A stretch of DNA of 46,578 nt, taken from positions 1 through 46,578 of IMG/VR virus record IMGVR_UViG_3300035698_031051; one strand, given 5' to 3'. Source of the stretch: a virus. The position numbers and the translations under genes were made by a program. Position 1 is the stretch's first letter. Every line of letters begins with the position of its first letter. The notes under the pieces were generated by a model. The model did no database searches, was not told the DNA's origin, and was given only the letters and a program-made list of their open reading frames with translations. Shown here piece by piece: positions 21,965 to 29,745 of the stretch.

Positions 21965-22540
21965 CTACTCGCTTTTATCGCACGAACATTCAAAAATAGA
22001 GGCTAGTAGTGAAGGGTCCTTGAAGATTCTTCGACTTTGAGGCTGACGCCATGCAGCAAAAGACCCAAAGCGCACACCATAACTATAAGAAATCTGTTTA
22101 GAGCCTTTTATTTTGGGGGAACCCACATCATTCCACTTTTCTACAAGTTCAGAAAATTGTTGATTCGCCAAACCGCCCTGTGGTTCGTCCTGGGTTAGAT
22201 AAGCAGGGAGTTCTGTTGAAGTCAGTAAATGCTGCATGACGTGCAACAACCCAAGTGTAGTCAAGCCCAGTCTACGGGGTATTCCTGTACAAAGATAGTC
22301 TGTGCTGCACTGTTCTGCTGCCTGGTACATTTGTTTTTTAGCAAACTCCCAAGGATCTTCTAAACCACAAGCTTTAGCTAAAAAGCGTATCTGTTCAGTT
22401 TTTGAAACCTCACCGGGAAAGCTAAGTGGTTCTTCTTTGAGAGGAGCCTTTTCTGAAGGCCCCTCTTTATAGACAAAGCAGCTATCAGGAATTGTGACAA
22501 GGACATTGTATAGGTTTGTTTTGTTTTTTGAGGGCTTTGT
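21965..22540 (-). pseudogene. Open frame without start codon, probable continuation of the ankyrin gene
   Basis: A 191-codon open frame reads NLYNVLVTIPDSCFVYKEGP, then KTEQIRFLAKACGLEDPWEF and RRLGLTTLGLLHVMQHLLTS, clearly protein-like, yet the only ATG (22330) is deep inside it and has no ribosome site. Its upstream end overlaps the 3' end of the ankyrin gene at 22485-22540. A single-base change at the T6 tract 22524-22529 would fuse the two into one protein of about 375 aa. Family unknown. Confidence 0.55.
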
Positions 22541-23099
22541 TTATAACCGACCCTGCCTCAATGAGAAGTTTCACCACTTCAGTATGACCATGTGCAATGG
22601 CCACACACAAGGCAGCTTCATTATAAGCGTGAGGGTCAGCACCAAGGTCCAAAAGTATCTTGACGGTGCAGAGATGGCCCCGGCATGCGGCCCGCCTCAA
22701 TGCCGCATCCTTATTAGACTGTTCTGCAGGATCCTTTTGTACAGCATCCTCTTCAGCTGCCTCAACATCCAGAGGACTGTTCCAACCTGTGCAGCGCAAA
22801 TTCAGTCTGTCTCCTTTAGGGCTGTTATTAGGCTCGGGTTGAGTGTTTTCAAAGGCTTCAATAAAGGCTAGACGTGAATCTTTTCCCTTTTCAAATTGCT
22901 CTATAAACTCGCCAAAATCAACCCAGTTTTTTCCGTCGGGCGAAACCATCAGCTCTTTGTAAGTGCGGGGCTTCTTTTTCCAGTTGAGTAGTGTTTCTGG
23001 ATCAGAGAAGCGAAAGGTAATGCCGGAACTTGTTTTGAGACACCACTCCGTAGGCTCACTTAGGGAATCAGCCGGTTCCACGTCTTTGTAAAACTTCAT
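22485..23099 (-). CDS. Ankyrin-repeat protein with N-terminal GYF-like domain, possibly truncated by frameshift
   Basis: 204 aa. N-terminal residues about 18-70 (LKTSSGITFRFSDPETLLNW, TYKELMVSPDGKNWVDFGEF) resemble the short dG-x-W modules seen in Myxococcus-type regulatory proteins. Residues about 128-190 carry two ankyrin repeats (DAALRRAACRGHLCTVKILL and ALCVAIAHGHTEVVKLLIEA). The end KKQNKPIQCPCHNS departs from the ankyrin pattern right at a run of six As, suggesting that a frameshift cuts it off from the frame at 21965-22540. The repeat sequence resembles the single ankyrin unit appended to the macrodomain protein at 39795. Confidence 0.7.
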   Translation of the reverse strand: MKFYKDVEPADSLSEPTEWCLKTSSGITFRFSDPETLLNWKKKPRTYKELMVSPDGKNWVDFGEFIEQFEKGKDSRLAFIEAFENTQPEPNNSPKGDRLNLRCTGWNSPLDVEAAEEDAVQKDPAEQSNKDAALRRAACRGHLCTVKILLDLGADPHAYNEAALCVAIAHGHTEVVKLLIEAGSVINKALKKQNKPIQCPCHNS

Positions 23100-23159
23100 C
23101 TGTCAATCTCCTTTGTTAATTTGCATTGCAACGATTTAGCACACCATGTACTCTTGCAA

Positions 23160-23180
23160 CCTCACTCTACTCTTTTTTTG
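23160..23180 (-). promoter_or_regulatory. Phage-type promoter core for the ankyrin gene
   Basis: Minus-strand AAAGAGTAGAGTGAGG, with a possible GACGACCC upstream element (about 23192-23199) shared with the divergent plus-strand promoter. Confidence 0.5.
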
Positions 23181-23189
23181 CAAAGCAGC

Positions 23190-23226
23190 TGGGTCGTCTT
23201 TTGGCACTTTGAAGTAGTGTACTTAG
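23190..23226 (+). promoter_or_regulatory. Phage-type promoter for the 17-aa ORF
   Basis: GGGTCGTCTTTTGGCACT at 23191 and GAAGTAGTGTACTTAGTAC at 23211; the offset is 20 nt, with a variant upstream element. Confidence 0.6.
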
Positions 23227-23254
23227 TACGGGATTTTAAAAAGGAGATTCACCC

Positions 23255-23308
23255 ATGGCAACAGCAAAAATATCACCCCGAAAGTTTTCTCACGGAACTA
23301 AGCTCTGA
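23255..23308 (+). CDS. 17-aa ORF with strong ribosome site; open frame resumes after UGA
   Basis: ATG behind AAAAAGGAGATTCACCC encodes MATAKISPRKFSHGTKL, then UGA. The same frame continues VNKCARKLRVGSKPSSLE to the TAG of the next promoter's AGAGTAG (23363). It is either a real microprotein or a 36-aa gene broken by a nonsense codon. UGA is a normal stop elsewhere here. Confidence 0.4.
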   Translation: MATAKISPRKFSHGTKL

Positions 23309-23336
23309 GTTAACAAGTGTGCCCGCAAGTTGCGAG

Positions 23337-23377
23337 TTGGATCAAAACCTAGCAGTTTAGAGTAGAGTGTTTTGAAC
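23337..23377 (+). promoter_or_regulatory. Phage-type promoter for the 268-aa gene
   Basis: TTGGATCAAAACCTAGCAG at 23337 and TTTAGAGTAGAGTGTTTTG; GGATCA to AGAGTAG offset 20 nt (23339, 23359). A 72-nt leader follows with no hairpin noted. Confidence 0.7.
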
Positions 23378-23448
23378 AGAGTTTTCTGGGCCTGTCCAGA
23401 TGAGTCAGGCACTAAGAAAGCTCAAAGCTCCCATAAAGGAGATACCTC

Positions 23449-24255
23449 ATGGAACTGACAGACAACAGAATCAAAGAGACCCTCAAACCCCACACCACTT
23501 GGCAGGATGCAGTTATTGCAGTCTTGGACTTGTGGTCCATTGAAAAACGCTGCTTCAGCTCAGGAGAAGTGGCAGCAGCCATCCGTTTTAATAAACCGGA
23601 AATCAGGTTTGCAGTGACAACCCTGGGATCTTTTCTGAAAGACCTTTTCTGGTCTGATGAAATGCCTCCCTACCTTACAGGAGCGGTAGCACAGATAAGC
23701 CGCTTTACTACAGGGCGCTTTCCTAACCGCACCCCTGTAGACACTGAGGTTTTTGTGTACGGACCTGACACGGATACCTGCAACAGCCATGAGTTTGAGA
23801 TCTTTGTCCCCAAGCCCGGTGAGACCATGGCAGACGCCCCCGCCCCCGCAGTGAAAACAACTGTAAAGCAGACAGGCCCTTCTACAAAGCATCACCGTAA
23901 TGCTTTGACAATCTACGGTTCCAAGGTTGGGGTTTCTGAAATAAGAGCCTCTGTATGGAATCATGACTGCCGCCTGACCATACCAAGGACAGCCTTTGAG
24001 GCCCTGTGCCACCTCAGTGATGCCACAGTCAAAGCAGGGGACCCTGTTTATGTCTTGGTAGACCTGGATAACCAGAAGGTTAAAATCACCCTGGAAGATT
24101 GCAACGATGGTTCCAAGGCTTACTCACTGGTCAAAGAAAAAGGCCGTGTGTCCTTCTCTTCCGGTGATAAGGATCGCCCATTTCCAGCAGGTGCCAACTA
24201 CAAGATCTGCGTTTCTATGAATGAAATCACCATAGACATCTCTAAGGTCCTCTAA
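23449..24255 (+). CDS. Hypothetical protein, 268 aa, two-domain
   Basis: ATG behind AAAGGAGATACCTC. Residues 1-95 look like a helical, winged-helix-like domain (TWQDAVIAVLDLWSIEKRCF, SSGEVAAAIRFNKPEIRFAV). A flexible alanine/proline linker (MADAPAPAVKTTVKQTGPST) leads to a beta-rich C-terminal domain (LTIYGSKVGVSEIRASVW ... EITIDISKVL). This layout could suit a DNA-binding regulator, but no family is recognised. A strong hairpin follows the stop. Confidence 0.7.
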   Translation: MELTDNRIKETLKPHTTWQDAVIAVLDLWSIEKRCFSSGEVAAAIRFNKPEIRFAVTTLGSFLKDLFWSDEMPPYLTGAVAQISRFTTGRFPNRTPVDTEVFVYGPDTDTCNSHEFEIFVPKPGETMADAPAPAVKTTVKQTGPSTKHHRNALTIYGSKVGVSEIRASVWNHDCRLTIPRTAFEALCHLSDATVKAGDPVYVLVDLDNQKVKITLEDCNDGSKAYSLVKEKGRVSFSSGDKDRPFPAGANYKICVSMNEITIDISKVL

Positions 24256-24269
24256 GGAGAATGGTGGGA

Positions 24270-24289
24270 GGGGGCCTGCAGAGGCCCCC
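24270..24289 (+). terminator. GC-rich hairpin after the 268-aa gene
   Basis: GGGGGCCT, loop GCAG, AGGCCCCC: a perfect 8-bp stem 15 bp after the stop codon. Followed by TTAACA rather than a T-run, so intrinsic termination is plausible but not certain. Confidence 0.55.
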
Positions 24290-24338
24290 TTAACACAGGT
24301 TGGGTAGTAAAGGCAGGTTTGAGAGCGGAGTTTGCGAG

Positions 24339-24357
24339 GTTGTGGATGGTCCACAAC
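24339..24357 (+). promoter_or_regulatory. Perfect hairpin upstream of the 159-aa gene
   Basis: GTTGTGGA, TGG, TCCACAAC (8-bp stem, 3-nt loop), 46 bp before the ATG at 24404. The gene has no AGAGTAGTGT promoter, so this could be an operator, a second terminator or an mRNA control element. AATTs and TTATTATACAC between hairpin and gene could hold a host-type -10 box. Confidence 0.4.
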
Positions 24358-24403
24358 CAGACATTGTTATTATACACTTATTACAAGGAGCTAAGCAGAA
24401 CAA

Positions 24404-24883
24404 ATGAACGAAAAAACAAAAAAAGTTGATCAGGACAACACTGAGGCAACGCCCGAAGAAGTGACTGATGTGGTGGTAAAGGATGCAGTAGCACCTGAGC
24501 CCATCCCTAATGTTGAACTTGATAGGGACACAGCAGAGTTTGCACAGGCAGAAGAAACCTTCTTAACCCTCTTCAACCATCTCCCGGATTGGTGGAATAA
24601 CTTCCGCAAGATCCCAATGATAGAAGCCATTGCCCTTGAGCAGGGGAAAAACTATGCTGTCCGGTGTACGGCTGAAGTCAAGAAGCCTAAGAGGCACATG
24701 GTGACTAGGATCTTTATAATCCCACAAGAACTTATGGGGTTGGATTGGCCCGAACTCAAAAAGCAGATAGAGAAATACGAAGAAGTTGAGCGGGCAAAGA
24801 GAGATATCGCTAATGGAAAAAAGATGGCGAAAATTATGACGCCTCTTATGGCCTTAGCAGAAAATGCAGGTGTTGAACTCTAG
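24404..24883 (+). CDS. Hypothetical acidic-tailed protein, 159 aa
   Basis: ATG preceded by AAGGAG at 14-nt distance. The first 50 residues are acidic and probably disordered (DNTEATPEEVTDVVVKDAVA); the rest folds with TFLTLFNHLPDWWNNFRKIP and LMGLDWPELKKQIEKYEEVE. No recognised family. Ends 4 bp over the convergent gene. Confidence 0.65.
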   Translation: MNEKTKKVDQDNTEATPEEVTDVVVKDAVAPEPIPNVELDRDTAEFAQAEETFLTLFNHLPDWWNNFRKIPMIEAIALEQGKNYAVRCTAEVKKPKRHMVTRIFIIPQELMGLDWPELKKQIEKYEEVERAKRDIANGKKMAKIMTPLMALAENAGVEL

Positions 24884-25173
24884 ATATCTTCTTCAAGTCC
24901 AAACTTACCAATAGATATAGTCAGAACTTTGTCGTCATAAGAGACGTTCAGCTTTCGCTGGGTGTAAGCAATCGCAAACTTACGCCATAGAGCTGCAGCG
25001 GAACTCCCATTACGCAAAGATACCTTAAGGCTGATATTGCCTTCAGGACTCTGTGTGATCTCTCCCCACTGTTTCCACAGTTTGCCAGCAGCCTCTTTCT
25101 TCAAGAGCGGGAGCAGGTGAGCACGAAGCTCAGGGTTTTCAGCAGCCAATTTCTTAATTTCTTCTCGTAGCAT
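24880..25173 (-). CDS. Hypothetical protein, 97 aa
   Basis: ATG behind CAAGGAGGCTATA. Reads MLREEIKKLAAENPELRAHL, LPLLKKEAAGKLWKQWGEIT and a beta-strand C terminus. The N-terminal helix pattern ENPELRAHLLPLLKKEAA recurs, from general memory, in proteins of large phages, with unknown role. Last gene of the tmk-endolysin unit. Confidence 0.7.
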   Translation of the reverse strand: MLREEIKKLAAENPELRAHLLPLLKKEAAGKLWKQWGEITQSPEGNISLKVSLRNGSSAAALWRKFAIAYTQRKLNVSYDDKVLTISIGKFGLEEDI

Positions 25174-25287
25174 TATAGCCTCCTTGCAACAATCTTGCAG
25201 TCCATTCTAGAGTGCAAGCAGAAAAGGAATGGTTTCACTCCTTTTACTAAATACGAATATATAAACCCATTATTGAAGGGGCTTCTT

Positions 25288-26235
25288 TTACGAAAGCTCC
25301 TCTATCAGATATCTGCCATCAGCATGTCTGGCAAAGTCCGTATGTGCTACAATACCTGCTTCAGGCCGAGCCTTTGGTGAAGCATTCCAATTTTCTATCT
25401 TCCGGTTCTTAGAGTTTAGCCCCTTAGTGGGATACTCGTTAGGACAGTCTGGCAGCACAGAACAAAGCCAGGGCAGTAACAGACTCAGGGTAGCCATCTG
25501 ACTATCTGTTGGGAGTGCATAAACCTTAGGGGAGCCTTTAGGAACCCAGGTCCACCAAGTAGCCGGGATTGTTTTTGTGAAGGGTGCCTTCAAGTTGGTC
25601 CCTACATAAGGGTTGACCACTTCAACCCCTACACTACAGCTATTACACTGATTAGCATGAATTGGCTGGTCTACTATGAGATCATTGTGACAAGAAATGT
25701 GTCCGTCTGGTGCAACCATAATATGCACACCATATCCTTTTCTATTGAGTATTCGAACCGTAGTAGGCACATCACGGGTTACTGATTCATGGATGACAAG
25801 ATTTGAAACTTTCTTTGAGCGTTTACGGGCCTTGAAGTGTACTTCTCCGTCTTCCAAGTAGTTTGTACAAGTGAGTCCTGCATCAATTAGGTTCTGGGGA
25901 AGTGCTACACGCTTGCTGCTTACAATGATGTTGTTAGAGCAGCCTATACGGCCTGCAGGCTTGTTAGAAACAGTTGGAGTCTCAGGTACTATGTTATCAT
26001 CTGTAGCCGCCTGACCGGCCTTCTGGCACTCTCTAATTGCAGATAGTGTTGCAGGACCAAGCTGCCCATCTGCTTTTAGCCCGTGACACTGTTGGAACAT
26101 CTCTATTAGTGAGACGAACGGGATGCTGCCTACAGCAGTTGTGCTTAGTGGTGCAGATAGCTCTGCATGTTTCCACAAACGGTTTTCTGCTTTAAGGTTG
26201 TAATGAATTGCTGTACTGATTGTTCTCTGATCCAT
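25288..26235 (-). CDS. Endolysin: N-acetylmuramoyl-L-alanine amidase with peptidoglycan-binding domain
   Basis: Cuts the bond between muramic acid and the peptide stem at lysis. 315 aa. An N-terminal peptidoglycan-binding domain (residues about 30-75: IPFVSLIEMFQQCHGLKADG, LGPATLSAIRECQ) precedes an Amidase_2/PGRP domain with SNLVIHESVTRD (zinc His), GYGVHIMVAPDGHIS, SVGVEVVNP and the second metal site GIVAHTDFARHADGR. AGGAGG precedes the ATG. No signal sequence, so a holin is expected; none is certain nearby. An imperfect hairpin (about 25276-25305) lies at and after the stop. Confidence 0.88.
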   Translation of the reverse strand: MDQRTISTAIHYNLKAENRLWKHAELSAPLSTTAVGSIPFVSLIEMFQQCHGLKADGQLGPATLSAIRECQKAGQAATDDNIVPETPTVSNKPAGRIGCSNNIIVSSKRVALPQNLIDAGLTCTNYLEDGEVHFKARKRSKKVSNLVIHESVTRDVPTTVRILNRKGYGVHIMVAPDGHISCHNDLIVDQPIHANQCNSCSVGVEVVNPYVGTNLKAPFTKTIPATWWTWVPKGSPKVYALPTDSQMATLSLLLPWLCSVLPDCPNEYPTKGLNSKNRKIENWNASPKARPEAGIVAHTDFARHADGRYLIEELS

Positions 26236-26296
26236 AGTTTTGCCTCCTGGACGTAAGTCCGGTTATGTTTACACAGAAGGGCTTTTTATAGATAGA

Positions 26297-26794
26297 CTAA
26301 TGTTTTTGAAGTTTCTCTTTGATAAAGGAAAAGACTTCCCAGACTGTAGAGTTTTTAGGTTCGCGGATAAAACTCTCAATATCATCTCGGTCAGGATAGG
26401 TGCTTTGAGCCCTACGCAGTACTTCCCTGTAGTAAATCTGGACCAACTTTGGATCGCTCACTGTCCAAGCCAAAGCAGCTTTGGCTTCAACTGGCCATTC
26501 TTTAAGTCCGGCATACTTTTCCATAACCGTTTTTGAAATGTTGTCAGCGGTTAGTGTTTTGCCTTCATAAACACTTTCAAAAAGCGGCGACCAAATGCCA
26601 TTATCAAAATCTGAGAGGATATAATTGACCCCGTGAGCGAGCCAAAACAAGTAATCACCCTTGATAAGTGGCTTCATCAGCATGGAATGAGGCTTGATTT
26701 GTTGCTTTTTGGCTACAACCTTGGCTCTCTCTTTCTTTTTCATGCCGTCCCTCTGTTTCCGTTTAGCTCTTGCCACATCAATGTTTTTCTTCAT
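26297..26794 (-). CDS. Hypothetical protein, 165 aa, basic N terminus
   Basis: ATGA overlap with tmk. First 35 residues very basic (ARAKRKQRDGMKKKERAKVV), probably nucleic-acid-binding or disordered. The remainder is helical with YLFWLAHGVNYILSDFDNGI and VEAKAALAWTVSDPKLVQIY. No family recognised. Confidence 0.7.
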   Translation of the reverse strand: MKKNIDVARAKRKQRDGMKKKERAKVVAKKQQIKPHSMLMKPLIKGDYLFWLAHGVNYILSDFDNGIWSPLFESVYEGKTLTADNISKTVMEKYAGLKEWPVEAKAALAWTVSDPKLVQIYYREVLRRAQSTYPDRDDIESFIREPKNSTVWEVFSFIKEKLQKH

Positions 26795-27408
26795 AGGAGC
26801 CCCTTTATAGTTTGACGGACCTCTTCTACTGTACCGATGCCAGATAAGATTGTAACATGACCGCCGGGAGCTAAAAAGTTTGCTTTAGGGGCCGTTAGGT
26901 CTGTTACCAGCTCTAAGTAGCGTTGTCTATTCCGTTTTTGGATTTCTAAACTATCATAGTATTCCTGTGTGGAGCCTCTGGCTGAAGCCCTGTTAACAGC
27001 CTCTTCTGCTGGGATGTCTATCAGGATTATAAGGTTAGGCTTTACAGGCAAGCACCTGTGTAAGTCTAACAGCCATGCTTTTGGCCAATGCTCTTGCTGA
27101 TAAACAACCGTAGACAAGAAAGACCTGTCACTGATTACTATGCTGCCCGCTTTTTGAGCGGGTGCCACCCTGTGTGTTTGGATAAGAATCCGGTCTGCCA
27201 AAAACAAGGCGGGGTGGGCCTCTGGGTACTGCTTACTGGATAACAACTCTCTAATGAGCTTGCCTGTAGGCAGATCCTGTTCCGGTTCCCGCACTTGACA
27301 TACTTGCTGCCCAAGACTTTTGATGTGACCGGCTAGTAGTTTGGCTTGGGATGTTTTACCACAGCCGTCTATCCCCTCTAATATAATGTATGCGTTTTCA
27401 GGTAGCAC
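26791..27408 (-). CDS. tmk: Thymidylate kinase
   Basis: Phosphorylates dTMP to dTDP. 205 aa, the usual length. P-loop EGIDGCGKTSQAKLL, DRx motif SDRSFLSTVVYQQ and a LID-like region are present; REPEQDLPTGKLIRELL matches the family's REPGGT-type segment with loss of the canonical glycines. GTG start behind GAGGAGGGTTTAAC. First gene of a four-gene unit with the endolysin. With thymidine kinase (45929) it forms a salvage route to dTDP. Confidence 0.92.
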   Translation of the reverse strand: MLPENAYIILEGIDGCGKTSQAKLLAGHIKSLGQQVCQVREPEQDLPTGKLIRELLSSKQYPEAHPALFLADRILIQTHRVAPAQKAGSIVISDRSFLSTVVYQQEHWPKAWLLDLHRCLPVKPNLIILIDIPAEEAVNRASARGSTQEYYDSLEIQKRNRQRYLELVTDLTAPKANFLAPGGHVTILSGIGTVEEVRQTIKGLL

Positions 27409-27431
27409 GTTAAACCCTCCTCAGTTGCTAA

Positions 27432-27463
27432 CCCACTCTACTCCAAATATCGGTGGATCATCC
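27432..27463 (-). promoter_or_regulatory. Phage-type promoter for tmk, minus half of a divergent pair
   Basis: Minus-strand GGATGATCCACCGATATT then TGGAGTAGAGTGGG. The GGATGATCC is the complement of the plus-strand promoter's GGATCATCC, so one 9-bp site serves both directions. Confidence 0.65.
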
Positions 27464-27492
27464 AAAGCAGCTTTAGAGTAGTGTACTTGTAA
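27453..27492 (+). promoter_or_regulatory. Phage-type promoter for rtcB, plus half of a divergent pair
   Basis: GGTGGATCATCCAAAGCAG at 27453 and TTTAGAGTAGTGTACTTGTA; 20-nt offset (27455, 27475). Consensus copy. Confidence 0.78.
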
Positions 27493-27508
27493 CTGATGGA
27501 GGTAAACC

Positions 27509-28711
27509 ATGTTAGAGTTCAAAGGTTCCGCCACTAACTGTAAAGTTTATGTCAATGAGCTGGAAGAGACTGCTGCTGAGCAGATCCAAAACTTTTTAAA
27601 CTGCCCTGCTTTTAAAGGCTGTAAGATCCGTATAATGAGTGATTGCCATGCCGGGGCAGGGGCTGTGATAGGTTTCACGTCTAGTTTGTCTAAGAAAGTA
27701 ATTCCCAATGTAGTTGGGGTAGATTTGGGATGCGGAGTTCGTGCCGTTGAATTGGATCTTCCTTTTTCTGTTTTGGACTCCTTGTGGTTTGAGCAGTTTG
27801 ACAAGATGCTTCGTGATCGGGTACCCTCTGGTTATCACAACAGGGATAAGGCTTATCCTGAGATCATAAGTGTTTTCAGAGAGACTTGTAAGTGTATTCC
27901 CGGGGTGGGCAGTGAGTGGCATGACTTTCAGAAAGCTGTAACTGAGCTGGCAGAAAAGATTGGGGAGGGCCCCCAAAAGGTCTGGTGTTCTATAGGAACC
28001 CTCGGATCTGGCAACCACTATTTGGAATTGGGCATACCTTCACAGGGCGATCACCCCTACTTAATGGTACACTCAGGTTCCCGTAACTTTGGCTTGAAGG
28101 TGGCAGTCTACCACCAAAAGAAAGCCTTGGCTAAGATGGGCAACTGCGGTGGCTTGGAATGGCTTGAAGGTGAAGATGCTCAGGAGTACCTTGCTGATGT
28201 GCATATTGTCCAAGCCTTTGCACAGCTTAACCGTGCTGTTATGCTGGATGCCTTAGTAAAAGGGCTGGGCTGCAATGTCTTATCCTCTATTGAGAGTGTC
28301 CATAACTATATAGGGACTGATGGTATTATCCGAAAGGGTGCCATTTCTGCTAACCAGGGTGAGACTGTTATTATCCCTTGGAATATGCGAGATGGTTGTA
28401 TTATCGGAGTTGGTAAAGGAAACTCCGATTGGAACAACTCAGCACCTCACGGGGCAGGCCGTAAAATGGCACGCGGGGCTGCCAAAAGAAACCTGTCTCT
28501 TGAGGAGTTCAAAGACACCATGAAGGGTGTGTGGTCCTCTTGTATATCAGAAAACACCTTGGATGAAGCCCCTGCTGCTTACAAGGATACTGGTGAAATC
28601 ATATCTCTTATTGGGGACACCATTGAGATCGTGAAAAAGATAATTCCTGTCTATAACTTCAAGGCAGAGTCTGAACTAAGACGCAAAAAAAAGAAAAACA
28701 TCAAGGTGTGA
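27509..28711 (+). CDS. rtcB: RtcB-type RNA ligase (3'-phosphate RNA ligase)
   Basis: RtcB joins 2',3'-cyclic phosphate or 3'-phosphate ends to 5'-OH ends using GTP and Mn2+. 400 aa, like bacterial RtcB (408 in E. coli). Family motifs: SDCHAGAGAVIGFT, GVDLGCGVRAVEL (metal Cys), GTLGSGNHYLELG, HSGSRNFG, ISANQGETVIIPWNMRDG and the GMP-accepting histidine in SAPHGAGRKM. The very C-terminal KAESELRRKKKKNIKV is a basic extension. Own consensus promoter. Likely repairs tRNAs cut by host ribonucleases, complementing the Rnl1-like ligase. Confidence 0.95.
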   Translation: MLEFKGSATNCKVYVNELEETAAEQIQNFLNCPAFKGCKIRIMSDCHAGAGAVIGFTSSLSKKVIPNVVGVDLGCGVRAVELDLPFSVLDSLWFEQFDKMLRDRVPSGYHNRDKAYPEIISVFRETCKCIPGVGSEWHDFQKAVTELAEKIGEGPQKVWCSIGTLGSGNHYLELGIPSQGDHPYLMVHSGSRNFGLKVAVYHQKKALAKMGNCGGLEWLEGEDAQEYLADVHIVQAFAQLNRAVMLDALVKGLGCNVLSSIESVHNYIGTDGIIRKGAISANQGETVIIPWNMRDGCIIGVGKGNSDWNNSAPHGAGRKMARGAAKRNLSLEEFKDTMKGVWSSCISENTLDEAPAAYKDTGEIISLIGDTIEIVKKIIPVYNFKAESELRRKKKKNIKV

Positions 28712-28864
28712 AAGACATAATATCCAAAACAGTCATGTTAACCATCGTGCCATCATAAGCCCCGGCATTGTCTGTTAATGTGGGATAGGCATCCCCATCG
28801 CCCATCCGCAACCAAACCTGCAAAAGGCACGGTAAAATTCAAATATTGAAACGGAGAACACAAA

Positions 28865-29317
28865 ATGAACTGGAAAGAGAAAATGGAGGATGCCCTTTAT
28901 GTGTTTGACGCTAGCAAAGCACACACGAGTGGTACAGGAGGGTCCACAAATGCAACTAAATCAGTCTATAACTGAGATCATAAATGCTCGTAAAAAAAGT
29001 GCTTATGATCTTGGTATGGACTTACAGGACCTTTCGAGAAAGCCTATTTCTCATACGGAGGTAATATCTACCCAGCTTTTGCAGTAGTAGACCAGATTGA
29101 GCAAAGTCCTATATCTGCGCATACACATGTAGAAGGGGGTGCTGCTTCCGCCGCGACTCTGATTTCTATGGCAGGGAAGCACAGAACTATAGGTAAGCAC
29201 GGCTTTGGAACGGTTATTTCCAATTTGAAGGATCATGATACAACACCAAATCTATCAAATAAGGTGTTGTGCGATAGAATTGCCGAAGGTCTTCTGGTGA
29301 TGCAGGCACCCACTTAG
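28865..29317 (+). pseudogene. Decayed ClpP/crotonase-fold protease-like gene in three overlapping frames
   Basis: Three frames overlap in series: 28865-28975 (MNWKEKMEDALYVFDASKAH, ribosome site CGGAGAACACAAA), 28950-29087 (MQLNQSITEIINARKKSAYD, ribosome site AGGAGGG) and 29009-29317 without a start codon. The third reads AYFSYGGNIYPAFAVVDQIE then VEGGAASAATLISMAGKHRT. That matches the ClpP/SppA pattern of an oxyanion GG loop, a DQI helix and the GxAASA catalytic serine segment. I infer an ancestral protease gene with at least one frameshift and loss of its N-terminal part, or assembly errors. Its 3' end overlaps the convergent gene at 29214. Confidence 0.5.
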
Positions 29318-29612
29318 GAATACGTTTTGGGTGGTTTTGACGTGGAGTTGTTACATTAATAGAATAGGCTTTCTTTTCCCACTTTTGCAGTTCTTTCTGT
29401 AAGACCCTTCCTGCTTTTCCCCCCAAATAGGGATCAACATACACATAAAGGGATCCTCGAACAACTGGCCCCTCTGCCCAAACATCCCCGTGTGCAATTG
29501 CCTTTACTTGGGGATGGCGATCTATTGCTTTTGCTAAGTCATAATAGACTTGTGTCTCTTTGGAGTGTGACAGCATATATCTCTGTGCTATTTTTTGTGC
29601 CTGTGTTGTCAT
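29214..29612 (-). CDS. Hypothetical protein, 132 aa
   Basis: ATG behind AGGGAGATCCTTAA. Reads MTTQAQKIAQRYMLSHSKET, then a beta-rich core (VVRGSLYVYVDPYLGGKAGR) and ends LVLYHDPSNWK. No family recognised and no phage-type promoter seen upstream on this strand. The last 104 bp overlap the decayed protease frame. Confidence 0.6.
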   Translation of the reverse strand: MTTQAQKIAQRYMLSHSKETQVYYDLAKAIDRHPQVKAIAHGDVWAEGPVVRGSLYVYVDPYLGGKAGRVLQKELQKWEKKAYSINVTTPRQNHPKRIPKWVPASPEDLRQFYRTTPYLIDLVLYHDPSNWK

Positions 29613-29689
29613 TTAAGGATCTCCCTAAATAATTTGAGCTTTCTGTGCCAGTTAAGGCACAGCCACCCCTACCTTTCTGGTTTGACCTG

Positions 29690-29722
29690 TGTTTGTAATC
29701 CCAGTTTTGGAGTAGAGTGAGA
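29690..29722 (+). promoter_or_regulatory. Phage-type promoter core for the sliding-clamp-like gene
   Basis: CAGTTTTGGAGTAGAGTGAG ending about 29720; GGATCA is absent at the expected position. AAGGAGAT follows 24 nt before the ATG region. Confidence 0.5.
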
Positions 29723-29745
29723 TTATAACAGAAGGAGATTACTCT

